From assembly GCA_019242475.1 (NCBI GenBank), contig JAFAVK010000009.1, forward strand, positions 26,437-90,436: a stretch of DNA of 64,000 bases, in the 5' to 3' direction. Position numbers and translations under genes: made by a program. The DNA comes from Acidobacteriota bacterium. GTDB taxonomy: Bacteria > Acidobacteriota > Blastocatellia > Pyrinomonadales > Pyrinomonadaceae. Below the pieces are notes generated by a model, which worked only from the letters and a program-made list of their open reading frames with translations, searched no databases and was not told the origin of the DNA. Positions 32,443-42,200 of this stretch are shown here, piece after piece; the first letter of the stretch is position 1; each line of letters opens with the position of its first letter.

Positions 32443-35286
32443 TCACCCCGTGTTCCGCAGCCCTGCCGAGATGCCGTTGATGGTGGCGGCGAGCGCGTAG
32501 TCCAACTCCTCCGACTCCTGGCCCGCGCGCTTGCGCCGCAGCAGCTCGATCTGGATGAGGCTCATCGGATCGACGTAAGGGTTGCGCAGCGCGATGGAGA
32601 CCTCCAGCATGGGCCTGCGCTCCAACAAACGCGCCTGCCCGCTCACGCGCAGGACGACGCGGCGCGTGCGCTCGAACTCCTCCGCGATCATCCCGAAGAC
32701 GCGCGCGCGCAGACTCTCGTCCCCGACCAGCCCCGCGTACCTGCGCGCGATGGAGAGGTCGGCCTTCGCCATCCCGGTCTCCACGTCGCCCACGAGGGTC
32801 ATGAAGACCGGCACGCGCATCATCTCCTGCAACAGCTCGGCCCCGCCCGCGCGCTCCTCCGCAAACCTTTCGAGCGCGTGCCCGACGCCGAACCACGCGG
32901 GCAGCACGTGCCGGCTCTGCATCCACCCGAAGACCCACGGGATGGCGCGCAGGTCGGCCAGGCCGCGCGTCTGAGACGACCGCCGCGCCGGGCGCGAGCC
33001 GATCTTGGCGAGGTCGAATTCGAGCACCGGCGTCGCCTCCTCGAAGTAAGGCACCACGTCCGGGTTCTCCGCGACGCGCTCGCGGTAGAACTCGAAGGCC
33101 GCCTGCGACATCCACTCGAACGCCTCCTCCCACTCCCCGCGCCACTCCGCGCCCCCGGGCCGCGCCAGCGCTTCGAGCGAGGCGGCGACCATCAGCTCCA
33201 GATTCCTTTCGGCCAGCACCGGCTCGGCGTACTTGAAGTTGAGCACCTCGCCCTGCTCCGTAATCTTGAGCGAGCCCTCGAACGCCCCGGCGGGCTGCGC
33301 GACGATGGAGTGGTGCGTCGGCCCGCCGCCGCGCCCGACGGTGCCGCCGCGCCCGTGGAAGAGTTCGAGGCGCACGCCGCACTCGCGCGCGACCTCGTGC
33401 AGAGCGCGGTGCGCCTTAAAAATCTCCCACGTGCTCGTCAACATCCCGCCGTCCTTGTTCGAGTCTGAGTAGCCGAGCATCACCTCCTGCCGGCGCCCCC
33501 ACGAGTCGAGGTACGGCGCGTACTCTTTCGAAGTCCACAGCGCGCGGCATACGCCGGGGCAGTTGCGCAGGTCTTCGATGGACTCGAAGAGCGGGACGGG
33601 CATCAGCCCCGGGTCTTTGCGCTCCGCGTCCGCCGCGACGCGCACGCCGCAACTCTCGGCGAGCCACACGAGCCTGAGCACGTCGCCCACGCCGCGCGCG
33701 CCGCTGATGACGTGACTGCGGATCGACTCCGGCGGGAACTCGCGCTTGAGCGCGGCGACCGCGCGCAACGCGTCGAGCATCGCCGCCGTCTCCGCGGAAG
33801 GCGGCTCCGGGAGTGACAGGGAGACGGGGAGAGTGGGGGACGGGGGGAGGGTGCCTTCTGTCTCCCCGTCTCCCCGTCCCCCACTCTCCCCGTCTTGTAT
33901 AAGAGCGCCGCGCGCAAGCTCCTCGGCGGCATGCGCGTGGACGCGCGCGTGCTGGCGCACGTCGAGCGTGTGCAGGTGGAAGCCGAACGTCTCGACCTGT
34001 CGGACGAGCGGGTCAACCAACTGCCGCGCGAGCCGAGGCGCCGCGCCCTCCGCCACGCTCTCGCGCAGCAGGCGCAAATCTTTCGTGAACTCGCCCGCGT
34101 CCGCGTACGCGTCCGTCGCGTCCCCGCCCGCGCGCGGCGCCTCGCGCGTGGCCGAGAGCCTGCGCATGACGAGCGAGAGGAAGCGCCGGTAGACCTCCTC
34201 CGGCGCGTGCGGCGCGAACGGGCGCGGCGCCGCGGGCGGGAGCTGTCGCTCCTGCTCTTCGAGCGCCGAGACCAAAGCGCCCGACGCGGGCGCCTGCTTG
34301 GTCGAGCCGCTCAGACGCTCGTGCAATTCGTCCACGGCCGCGAGGTAGAGGTCGAGCACCGTCTCGCGCGCCATCCGCAGCGCGTCGCGCGTGCAGCCCG
34401 GCGTCACGAAGGGGTTGCCGTCGCGGTCGCCGCCAATCCACGAGCCGAAGCGCACGACCCGCGGCAGTTCCCTCGCCTCGACCTCGCGCCCGTAGGTCGC
34501 GCGGAAGGCGTCGGCCATCTCCTCGTAGACCTCGGGCACGGTCTCGAAGAGGGAGGCCGGGTAGTAGTCGAGCCCCATCTTGATCTCGTCGCGCACGGTC
34601 GGCTGGCGGCGGCGTACCTCGTCGGTCTGCCACAGCGCGGTGATCTCCGCCGTGATGCGCTCGGCCGCCTCGCGCGCGCGCCGGCCCGAGAGCGGCAAGC
34701 TGTCCAGACGCTCCAGCTCGGCCGCGATGCGCGCGCGCTTGAAGAGAACGGTGCGGCGCGCGACCTCGGTCGGGTGCGCGGTGAAGACCGGCACGACCTC
34801 GACGCGGGAGAGAAGCTCTACGACCTCTTCCACGCCCGCCCCCGCGTCGCGCACGCGGCGGAGTGTGCCGAGGAAGGTGCCCGCCTGCGGCTCGGCGCCG
34901 GAGACCTCGGCGGCGCGGCGGCGCCGCTTGCGGTGGTTCGTCTCGGCGAGGTTGGTCAGCTCGAAGTAGATGGCGAACGCCTTCGTCAGGCGGTACGCCT
35001 CTTGAATTGACGCGCGGCCGACGACCGACTCGGCGCCCGACATCAACTTCTGGCGCTCGGCCTTGTCAGACGACTCGCGCCGCGCGGAGGTTAAGCTGCG
35101 CAGCTCCTCGACCGTGTCGAAGAGGGCCGCGCCCGCCTGCTCTTTCAGCACCGCGCCCAGCAGACGCCCGAGCGAGCGCACGTCGCGCCGGAGCGGCGCC
35201 TCCTTCTGTGCCCCCGCGCGCGCCGTCAACTCCTCCAGCCGCCCGCCCTGGTCGTCCACCTCCCACAAACGCTCGCTCTCTTCCAT
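32443..35286 (-). CDS. ppc: Phosphoenolpyruvate carboxylase with in-frame heptamer insertion
   Basis: 947 residues. It carboxylates PEP to oxaloacetate (anaplerosis). Catalytic His171 is in FTAHPTEV. GSWIGGDRDGNPF (281-293), LGYSDSNKDGG, FHGRGGTVGRGGGP and the C-terminal tail ending ISAGLRNTG are all intact. Residues about 462-495 form a Gly/Glu then Pro/Ser-rich insert encoded by a heptamer hairpin, yet the frame is preserved. ATG 35286 with GGAAGGA is preferred over a start 22 codons upstream that lies in another repeat element. PEP carboxykinase is also encoded in the window. Confidence 0.93.
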   Translation of the reverse strand: MEESERLWEVDDQGGRLEELTARAGAQKEAPLRRDVRSLGRLLGAVLKEQAGAALFDTVEELRSLTSARRESSDKAERQKLMSGAESVVGRASIQEAYRLTKAFAIYFELTNLAETNHRKRRRRAAEVSGAEPQAGTFLGTLRRVRDAGAGVEEVVELLSRVEVVPVFTAHPTEVARRTVLFKRARIAAELERLDSLPLSGRRAREAAERITAEITALWQTDEVRRRQPTVRDEIKMGLDYYPASLFETVPEVYEEMADAFRATYGREVEARELPRVVRFGSWIGGDRDGNPFVTPGCTRDALRMARETVLDLYLAAVDELHERLSGSTKQAPASGALVSALEEQERQLPPAAPRPFAPHAPEEVYRRFLSLVMRRLSATREAPRAGGDATDAYADAGEFTKDLRLLRESVAEGAAPRLARQLVDPLVRQVETFGFHLHTLDVRQHARVHAHAAEELARGALIQDGESGGRGDGETEGTLPPSPTLPVSLSLPEPPSAETAAMLDALRAVAALKREFPPESIRSHVISGARGVGDVLRLVWLAESCGVRVAADAERKDPGLMPVPLFESIEDLRNCPGVCRALWTSKEYAPYLDSWGRRQEVMLGYSDSNKDGGMLTSTWEIFKAHRALHEVARECGVRLELFHGRGGTVGRGGGPTHHSIVAQPAGAFEGSLKITEQGEVLNFKYAEPVLAERNLELMVAASLEALARPGGAEWRGEWEEAFEWMSQAAFEFYRERVAENPDVVPYFEEATPVLEFDLAKIGSRPARRSSQTRGLADLRAIPWVFGWMQSRHVLPAWFGVGHALERFAEERAGGAELLQEMMRVPVFMTLVGDVETGMAKADLSIARRYAGLVGDESLRARVFGMIAEEFERTRRVVLRVSGQARLLERRPMLEVSIALRNPYVDPMSLIQIELLRRKRAGQESEELDYALAATINGISAGLRNTG
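33822..33895. repeat. Heptamer hairpin element inside the ppc coding sequence
   Basis: Left arm 33822-33847 and right arm 33868-33895 are (GGAGACG)-like purine/pyrimidine heptamer tracts. They pair almost perfectly and are read in frame through ppc. Confidence 0.85.
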
Positions 35287-35311
35287 GCCGCTTCCTTCCG
35301 ACCGAGAATTC

Positions 35312-35406
35312 AAACAGGGATCGACAGGATGGTCAGGGGAAAGCAATTTCAAATTTGAAATTTCAAATTCTTATGCTGTCCATCCCTGTTAATTGATTCC
35401 CTGTTT
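35312..35406. repeat. Composite repeat element with AATTTSA core
   Basis: Outer arms (35312-35332 and 35380-35406, ACAGGGAT-type words) surround an inner palindrome of AATTTCA/AATTTGA heptamers at 35345-35369. Confidence 0.75.
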
Positions 35407-35424
35407 TATCCTTCAACGCGTGCA

Positions 35425-35469
35425 AAGACAACGTCGCGCGTCGGTAAGTTCGACGCGCGACGTTGTCTT
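35425..35469. terminator. Perfect 19-bp hairpin terminator
   Basis: Positions 35425-35443 pair perfectly with 35451-35469 across a 7-nt loop. It lies 39 nt after the DUF4097 gene stop on the minus strand and is followed there by TTTG. Confidence 0.7.
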
Positions 35470-35507
35470 GGACTAGCTTTTCAGGTCAGGCTGCGTTCGA
35501 AGAGGAC

Positions 35508-36413
35508 TTACTGAGCGGGCGGTGCCGGGGGCGCCGGGGGCGCGGGCGGCGCGGGCGGGGGCGGCAGCTCCTCCGCGGGGATGACGACGGGGACGGCGTT
35601 CGTCGCGGTCGTCGCGCCGACGTCGGACTTGAAACTCACGTTGCCGTTGACGTGGCTGATCTGGACGGGCGCGCCGCCCGAGCCGAAGCGCGCGCGCGCG
35701 TAGGAGCGGTTCACGCGCTCCTGCATCGTGACGTTGGGCACGTCGAGCGAGAGCGCGCCGTTGTGTTGGCTCGCCTCCACGTCGGCGTTGACGAGCTGGG
35801 CGAGCCGAATCTCGACGTTGCCGTTGACGTGCTCGACCTCCATCCCCTCTTCGCCGAGTTGCGAGACGCCGAACTTCACGCCGCCGTTGACGTGGCTGAC
35901 GTGCGCGCGGCCTGCGGACTCCGCGACCTCGACACGGCCGTTGACGTGCGAGACCTCGACGGGGCCTTCGACCTCGCCGACCTGCACCGCGCCGTTGACG
36001 TGCTCGGCCGCCAGATCGACGCGGCGCGGCAGCACGAGCGTCACCTCCTGGCGCACGTCCCCGCCGCCGTTCCACAGGCGGTGCCAGAGGCTCGGCACGC
36101 CGTCGCGCGCGCCCTGGACGACGAGCGAGGACGGCGAGGCTTCGACCGTCACGCGCTTGTATTCGAGGTCTTCGGGTGAGGAGGCGGTGCGGACGACGTG
36201 GACTTCGGCCGTGTCGATGTCGGCCGTCTTCACCTCGACCGAGCCGTTGATGAAGCCGACCTCGACGCGCGCGCCCGGGTCGAGCCTGAAGGTCTGCCGC
36301 GTCTCCTCGCGGCGGACGCCGCTGGGGCTCACGTGCACCGCCCTGTTCACCCAACGCCCGGCGAAGGCCGCGGCGGCCACGAGTACGACGACGACGAAGA
36401 TTCTGCCTTTCAT
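35508..36413 (-). CDS. DUF4097-type exported beta-helical protein
   Basis: 301 residues. An N-terminal signal or anchor (FVVVVLVAAAAFAGRWV) is followed by a right-handed-helix-like array. The array has recurring HVNG turns (EHVNGAVQV, SHVNGRVEV, SHVNGGVKF, EHVNGNVEI, SHVNGNVSF) spaced about 20-24 residues apart. This pattern defines DUF4097 adhesin-like domains. The C-terminus is a Pro/Ala tail. In Acidobacteriota such genes often lie near ECF sigma factors, but none is here. Function is unknown. Confidence 0.75.
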   Translation of the reverse strand: MKGRIFVVVVLVAAAAFAGRWVNRAVHVSPSGVRREETRQTFRLDPGARVEVGFINGSVEVKTADIDTAEVHVVRTASSPEDLEYKRVTVEASPSSLVVQGARDGVPSLWHRLWNGGGDVRQEVTLVLPRRVDLAAEHVNGAVQVGEVEGPVEVSHVNGRVEVAESAGRAHVSHVNGGVKFGVSQLGEEGMEVEHVNGNVEIRLAQLVNADVEASQHNGALSLDVPNVTMQERVNRSYARARFGSGGAPVQISHVNGNVSFKSDVGATTATNAVPVVIPAEELPPPPAPPAPPAPPAPPAQ

Positions 36414-36528
36414 TAAACGTCCTCCGGCGGCCGTGCCCCCAGCCCGCCGCCACTTTTTTATGATGTTTGCAACGCCCGCCGACTAATCCAGCAGTGAAAA
36501 CGACGGGGCGCGGGGCGAAGTTCAAAAG

Positions 36529-36610
36529 AAATGATGAGTGATGAGTGATGAATGATGAATAAAGACAGGCTGCCTTTCATTCATCACTCATCACTCATCA
36601 TTCATCATTT
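36529..36610. repeat. Heptamer hairpin element (TGATGAR word)
   Basis: Left arm 36529-36560 and right arm 36579-36610 (32 nt each) are TGATGAA/TGATGAG tandems pairing with two mismatches. The right arm encodes the last four residues and stop of psuG. Confidence 0.88.
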
Positions 36611-37509
36611 AACGCGACGGCGATGTCGGCGGCGACGCGGGCGTTGTTCTCAAGGAGGGCGACGTTGGCGCGCAGCGTTGCGCCGCGGGAGCGCCAGCTC
36701 ATGTGCGCGAGGAGGAAGGGCGTCAGCTCGCGCCCCGTCACGCCGCGCGCCGCCGCGACCGAGAGCGCCTCGGAGAGAGACTCCTCCATCACCTGCTCGT
36801 CCACCTCGAAGCCCTCGGGGACGGGCACGGTGACGACGAGCGCGGCTTCGAGCCCGAGCGCGTCCCGCGCCCGCGCCACGCGCGCGACCTCCTCGGCGGT
36901 GTCCACGCGCGCGTCCACGGGGAGCCCGCTGCGGCGCGTGTAGAAGGCGGGCATCTCGTCGCAGCCGAAGCCCAGGACGCAGACGCCGTGCGTCTCCAGC
37001 CACTCGCGCGTCGCGGGCAGGTCGAGCACGGACTTCGCGCCCGAGCAGACGACGGTCATCGGCGTGCGCGCGAGTTCCGGCAGGTCGGCCGAGATGTCCG
37101 GGAGCTGCCCGCGGTGCACGCCGCCGACGCCGCCCGTGGCGAAGACCTTGAGGCCGGCGCGGCTCGCGATCCAGAGCGTGCCGGCGACGGTCGTCGCGCC
37201 GTCCTCGCCGCGCGCGACGGCGAGGCCCAGGTCGCGCCGGCTCACCTTGCGCACGCCCTCGCCCTCGGCCAGCCGCGCGAGCTGCGACTCTTCGAGCCCC
37301 ACGCAGAGGCGCCCGCCGAGCACGGCCACGGTCGCCGGCACCGCCCCGCCCTCGCGCACCGCCTGCTCCAGCCGCCGCGCCGTCTCAAGGTTCTGCGGCC
37401 GCGGCAGCCCGTGCGAGATGACCGTCGATTCGAGCGCCACGACCGCGCGCCCCTCGCCGAGCGCCGAGCGCACCTCTTCGCTTATGTGAAAAAGATTTCC
37501 GTCCATCAT
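36598..37509 (-). CDS. psuG: Pseudouridine-5'-phosphate glycosidase
   Basis: 303 residues. It cleaves pseudouridine 5'-phosphate to uracil and ribose 5-phosphate. Motifs are VALESTVISHGLPRPQNLETA at the start, ATVAVLGGRLCVGL, FATGGVGGVHRG, VVCSGAKSVLDLP and FYTRRSGLPVD. The Asn-Asp-Glu end and stop come from the heptamer element. No psuK kinase gene is adjacent; the kinase may be encoded elsewhere. Confidence 0.92.
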   Translation of the reverse strand: MMDGNLFHISEEVRSALGEGRAVVALESTVISHGLPRPQNLETARRLEQAVREGGAVPATVAVLGGRLCVGLEESQLARLAEGEGVRKVSRRDLGLAVARGEDGATTVAGTLWIASRAGLKVFATGGVGGVHRGQLPDISADLPELARTPMTVVCSGAKSVLDLPATREWLETHGVCVLGFGCDEMPAFYTRRSGLPVDARVDTAEEVARVARARDALGLEAALVVTVPVPEGFEVDEQVMEESLSEALSVAAARGVTGRELTPFLLAHMSWRSRGATLRANVALLENNARVAADIAVALNDE

Positions 37510-37564
37510 CCGACAGTTCGCAGATTACATCATCTGCAACTTGAGTGCATGCCGGACGAAGGTT

Positions 37565-37639
37565 TTCACCACGGAGACGCGGAGACACAGCTTGAAGCGG
37601 AATCACGTTCAAGCTGTGTCTCCGCGTCTCCGTGGTGAA
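37565..37639. repeat. Heptamer hairpin element (GGAGACG word), perfect 32-bp stem
   Basis: Arms 37565-37596 and 37608-37639 are perfect reverse complements with an 11-nt loop. It lies between psuG and the DUF11-like cluster. Confidence 0.92.
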
Positions 37640-37649
37640 CTGCCTTTAA

Positions 37650-39101
37650 TCAACGCACGCGGACGCCGCCGTTCGAGAAGGCGATGGTGTAGGTGAGGGC
37701 TGCGCCCGGGAGCACCGTGCCCGTCGGGCTGACGGACTTGTCGAGCGGCGTGCGCGTGACCGAGGCGGTCGCGGGCGAGTTGTCGGCCGTCGTCTGCGTC
37801 GTGTCGATCTGCGTGTAATCCAGCATGGCGACGGCGCTGTTCGTGTAGGTGCCCGGCTTGTTCGGGATCGTCATCTGGTAGGTCAAATCCCTGAATGTGC
37901 CCGCGGGCACGACGAAACTCTCGCTCCACGTGAGCTTGCCGCCCGAGGAGGTCGGGTTCGCGATTGCCGCGCCGTTGAACTTCGAAGAGCCGGAGACATA
38001 CGAGGTCGCGGCCGGCGAGGTCGGCGGCGTGTCGATGAAGTCGTTGAGCGTGACCGAGCCCGTCCCCGTGTTGGTGGCGCGCAGCGTGTAGGTGACGGTC
38101 GCGCTCGCCGCCGTGACGGTCGTCGCGCTCGCCGTCTTCGCGATGGTGACCGCCGGGTCGCTCGCGGTGATGGTGACGCCGCCGCCCGTGCCGTAGTCGT
38201 TGTTGTAATGAAAGCTGCTCCCCGAGAAGTCGAGGATGAGCGCGCCGGGCGTGGTCGTCCCGCCCGCCAGAATCTTCACCGTGTAGACCGAGGTCAGGTT
38301 GCCGCCGACCTTGCCGCCGGGCCAGTTGGCGGGGCCGACGCAGTCGCGGTAGTTCGCCGTGCCGGGGACGCTGTTTCAGCCGCACCCGTCGGCGTAGAAC
38401 TTGTCGTTGGTCGCGCCCGAGGGCGCCGAGTAGGTCGTCTGGATCGAGACGACCTGGAAGACGACGTTCGGCAAATCAAGAAACGCTTCGAGCTGCTCGT
38501 AGCCTTGCGTGGCGGTGCTGGCGACGAGCGTGTACTGGTAGGTCTGGCCGACCGTGACGGCGGAGGGGCCGGTGATGCTCGTCACGGTGTTGCGCCCCTG
38601 CGAGATGAGCTTCTCGACGTAAAGCTCGCGCGGCGTCGGCGTGCTCACCGCGGCGACGCCGTCGGCGCTCGCCGTCATGTGGTAGCGGCGCGTCGTGTTG
38701 TAGGCGGCGCTCGTGCGCGTGACCGCCACGGGGTAGGAGAAGTCGATGCACGCGCCCGCGGCGAGGAAGCGCGCGCGGTTGGTGGCCGAGCCGCCGAGGT
38801 TGATGTAGATGTTCGAGGAGTCCCAGACGAAGCTGCCGACGACGTTGTTGAGCGTCGCCGGGCCCGGGTTGCAGACGCGCGAGCCGGCCTGGAAGGAGTT
38901 CGGGCCGGCGCTCACGTTGTTGCTGTCGAGCCCGATGATGTCCCACGTCACCGTCTTGATGGTGAGCTGCGCGCGCGCCGTCTGCGCGCAGAGGAGTCAG
39001 ACGAAGAGCGAAACGAGGCAGAGGAGAAAGCGCCCCGGCGCCCCCGCGCGTCGGGGGACGGGCGCGCACCCGCGCGGCACGTTCTTCTTGTCGAAGTCCA
39101 T
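37650..39101 (-). pseudogene. DUF11-like secreted protein gene with two in-frame TGA codons
   Basis: One continuous frame of 484 codons is interrupted only by TGA at 38997-38999 and 38376-38378. Before the first TGA stands MDFDKKNVPRGCAP and a hydrophobic LLCLVSLFV. After it comes LLCAQTARAQLT, so both sides form one signal peptide with Trp fitting the gap. The second TGA lies in DGCG-stop-NSVPGTANYRDC, where Trp also fits. The body is beta-rich, with a DUF11-like C-terminal domain ending in SNGGVRVR. TGA is a normal stop in neighbouring genes. It is either a recent pseudogene (two G-to-A changes), sequence error, or readthrough. Confidence 0.65.
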
Positions 39102-39226
39102 CGCCACTGCTTCCGTCAACTGCCCTCGGCTCTCGTCATCTACCCGCCCCTTCGCCCGGCGCGCGCGACAATACAACTCAAAGCGGGAGAGAGCGCGTGC
39201 TTCGAACCGCCGGGGGCGGCTCGTCG

Positions 39227-42200
39227 CTAGCGGATGCGGGTGGTGAAGGAGACGCTGCCCGAGTTGTTGGGGGCGGTCTGGGGGAGGCTGCCGCCGAACG
39301 TCCAGCGGATGTGCGTGACGTTGCGGTCGTAGCCGGCCGGCGCGCCGCCCGCGCCCGAGGCCGGCGTGTACGTCCACGTCGCCCCGTTGTCGTTCGAGTA
39401 GGCCACCGTCACGGAGGTCAGGCCGCCGAGCACGTTCGTGACCGAGCCGACCTTGAAGTCCATGTAGTCGTTAATCTTCAGGACGGTGGCCGGGTTGGGG
39501 TCGATCAGGACGAAGGCGGTCGCGGGTGAGCCCCCTGTGTTCGTGAAGGCGACGGTGTAGGTGAGCTGTGTGCCGGGCACCTGCGTGCCCGAGGGCGTGA
39601 CCGACTTCGTCAGGGAGACGCTGGGCGGGGCGGCCGCGCCGACGGCCGCGCTCGCCTGGTCGTCCTCGGCGGCGACGTGGTTGTTGGGCGTCGAGTCGGG
39701 GTCGGGCTGGTCGGAGGCAGTGACTTCGGCCGTGTTGGTGATCGTCCCCGTGCCGCTGACGAGGGCGACGACCTGGAGCGTGGCGCTCGCGCCGCTCCCG
39801 AGGCTCGCGACAGACCACACGCCCGTGCCCGAAGCGTAAGTCCCCGCGCTCGGCGTCGAGGAGACGAAGGTCAGGCCCGCGGGCAGAAGGTCTGTCACGG
39901 CGACGTTCGTCGCGTCGCTCGGCCCCGCGTTGATGAGCGTGAGCGTAAAGGTGACGTTCTGGCCCTGAATCGGGTTCGGGTTGTTGACGCTCTTCGAAAG
40001 GCTCAGGTCGGAGCTCGAGACGATGTTCGTCGGGTCGCTCGAAGAGTCGTTGGCGGTGTTGGTCTGCCCGCCGCCGGAGGCCGCGGCCGTGTTCGTCACG
40101 CTCGCCGCGGCGGTTTGCAGGACGCTGACGGTCAGCGTGATGGCCGGGTAGCTGGCGCCCGACGCGAGCGCGTTCGAGCGCGTACAGGTCACGACCTGGC
40201 CCACGGCGCCGCACGTCCATCCGGTGCCCGCCGCCACGACGTAAGAGAGCCCCGTCGGCAGCGTGTCGGTGACGGTGACCGTGCCGCTCGTCGCCGCCCC
40301 GCCCACGTTGCTGACCGTGATGCTGTAGCTGCCGGTCGAGCCGCGCGTGAAGTTGCCGGTGTGCGTCTTGGCGACGGTGAGGTCTGCGACGCCGCCGATG
40401 TTGGTCGGGTCGCTCGAAGAGTCGTTCGAAGTGTTCGTCTGCCCGCCGCCCGAGACCGTGGCGGTGTTCGTCACGCTCGAAGGGGCGGTCGTCGAGACGT
40501 TGACGGTCAAGGTGATGGCCGGGTAGCTCGCGCCCGCGGCCAGCGCCGTCGCGCGCGTGCAAGTCACAGTCTGCCCCGCGGCGCCGCACGCCCAGCCCGT
40601 CCCCGTCGCCGAGACGTACCCCAGGCTCGCGGGCAGCGTGTCGGTGACGGTGACCGTGCCGCTCGTCGCGGCGGCGCCCGCGTTCGACACGGTCAGCGTG
40701 TAGGTGGCTCCGCTCTGCCCCTGCGCGAAGTTGCCGGTGTGGCTCTTCGTGATGGTCACGTCGGACACGCCGTTGACGGTCGTCGGGTCGCTGGAGCTGT
40801 CGTTGGAAGTGTTCGTCTGGCCGCCGCCCGAGACCGTCGCCGTGTTCGTCAAACTCAAAGCCGAGTTCGAGGCCACGGCCGCCGTCAAAGTAATCGCGGG
40901 GTAGCTCGCGCCCGCCGCCAGCGCGTCGGCGCGCGTGCAGGTGACGGTCTGCCCCGCGGCGCCGCACGTCCAACCCGTGCCGGTCGCCGAGACGTAGCTC
41001 AACCCTGCGGGCAGCGTGTCGCTCACGGTCACGGTGCCGCTCGTCGCGGCGCCGCCCGCGTTGCTGACCGTGAGCGTGTAGCTCCCGTTCTGGCCCTGCG
41101 TGAAGTTGCCGCTGTGCGTCTTGGCAATCGTCACGTCGGCGACGCCGTTGATCGTCGTCGGGTCGCTTGAAGAGTCGTTAGAGGTATTGGTCTGGCCGCC
41201 GCCGGAGACCGTCGCCGTGTTCGTCAAGCTCAACGCCGAGTTGGGGGCGACGCTCACCGTCAGCGTGATGGCGGGATAGCTCGCGCCCGCGGCGAGCGCG
41301 TCGGCGCGCGTGCAGGTCACCGTCCCGCTTGAGTTCGAACACGTCCAGCCCGTCCCCGCCGCCGAGACGTAAGAGAGCCCCGCCGGCAGTGTGTCGGTGA
41401 TGGTGACCGTCCCGGAAGTGGCCGCGCCGCCCGCGTTGCTGGCGGTGATGGTATACGTCCCGTTCTGCCCCTGTATGAAGTTGCCGGCGTGCGTCTTGGC
41501 GACCGTCAGGTCTGCGACGCCGTTGACGGTCGTCGGGTCGCTTGAGCTGTTGTTGCCGGCGTTGCTGTCGTTGCCGCCGGAGACCGTGGCCGTGTTGGTC
41601 AGACTCAGGGCGGAGTTCGAAGCGACGTTGACGGGCACGCTGATGGCCGGGTAGCTCGCGCCGCCGCTCAGGGCGTCAGAGCGCGTGCAGGTGACGGTCT
41701 GCCCGGCGGTGTTGCACGTCCAGCCCGTCCCCGTCGCGGTGCCCGGCGTGAGCCCCGCGGGCAGCGTGTCCGTGACCGTGACCGTGCCGCTCGAAGCGAC
41801 GCCGCCCGAGTTCGTGACCGTGATCGAATAAGTCCCGCTCTGCCCCTGCGTGAAGTTGCCCGTGTGGCTCTTGGCAATCGTGAGGTCGGTCGGCACCGTC
41901 ACGGGGCTCGTCACGCTGCTGCTGTTGTCCGACGCGTCCTGGTCGAAGGTCGTGTTCGAAGAGACGCTCGCCGTGTTGGTGACGCTCGGGGCGGCGGCCG
42001 CGCCGACCGCGACGGTGAGCGTGATGGCGGGCAGCGTCGTCCCGCTCGTCACAGGCCCCGCGCGCGTGCAGGTCACGGTTCCGCTTGAGTTCGAGCAGGC
42101 CCAGCCCGTCCCCGTCGCCGAGACGTAGGTGAGCCCTGTGGGCAGAGTGTCCGTGACCGTGATGGTGCCGGCGGCCGACTGCGGCCCGCCGTTGACGACG

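Noticed and set aside
38376..38999. Selenocysteine at the two TGA codons
   Set aside because: One TGA is inside a signal peptide hydrophobic core, which is not a Sec site, and no SECIS-like hairpin was evident just after either codon.
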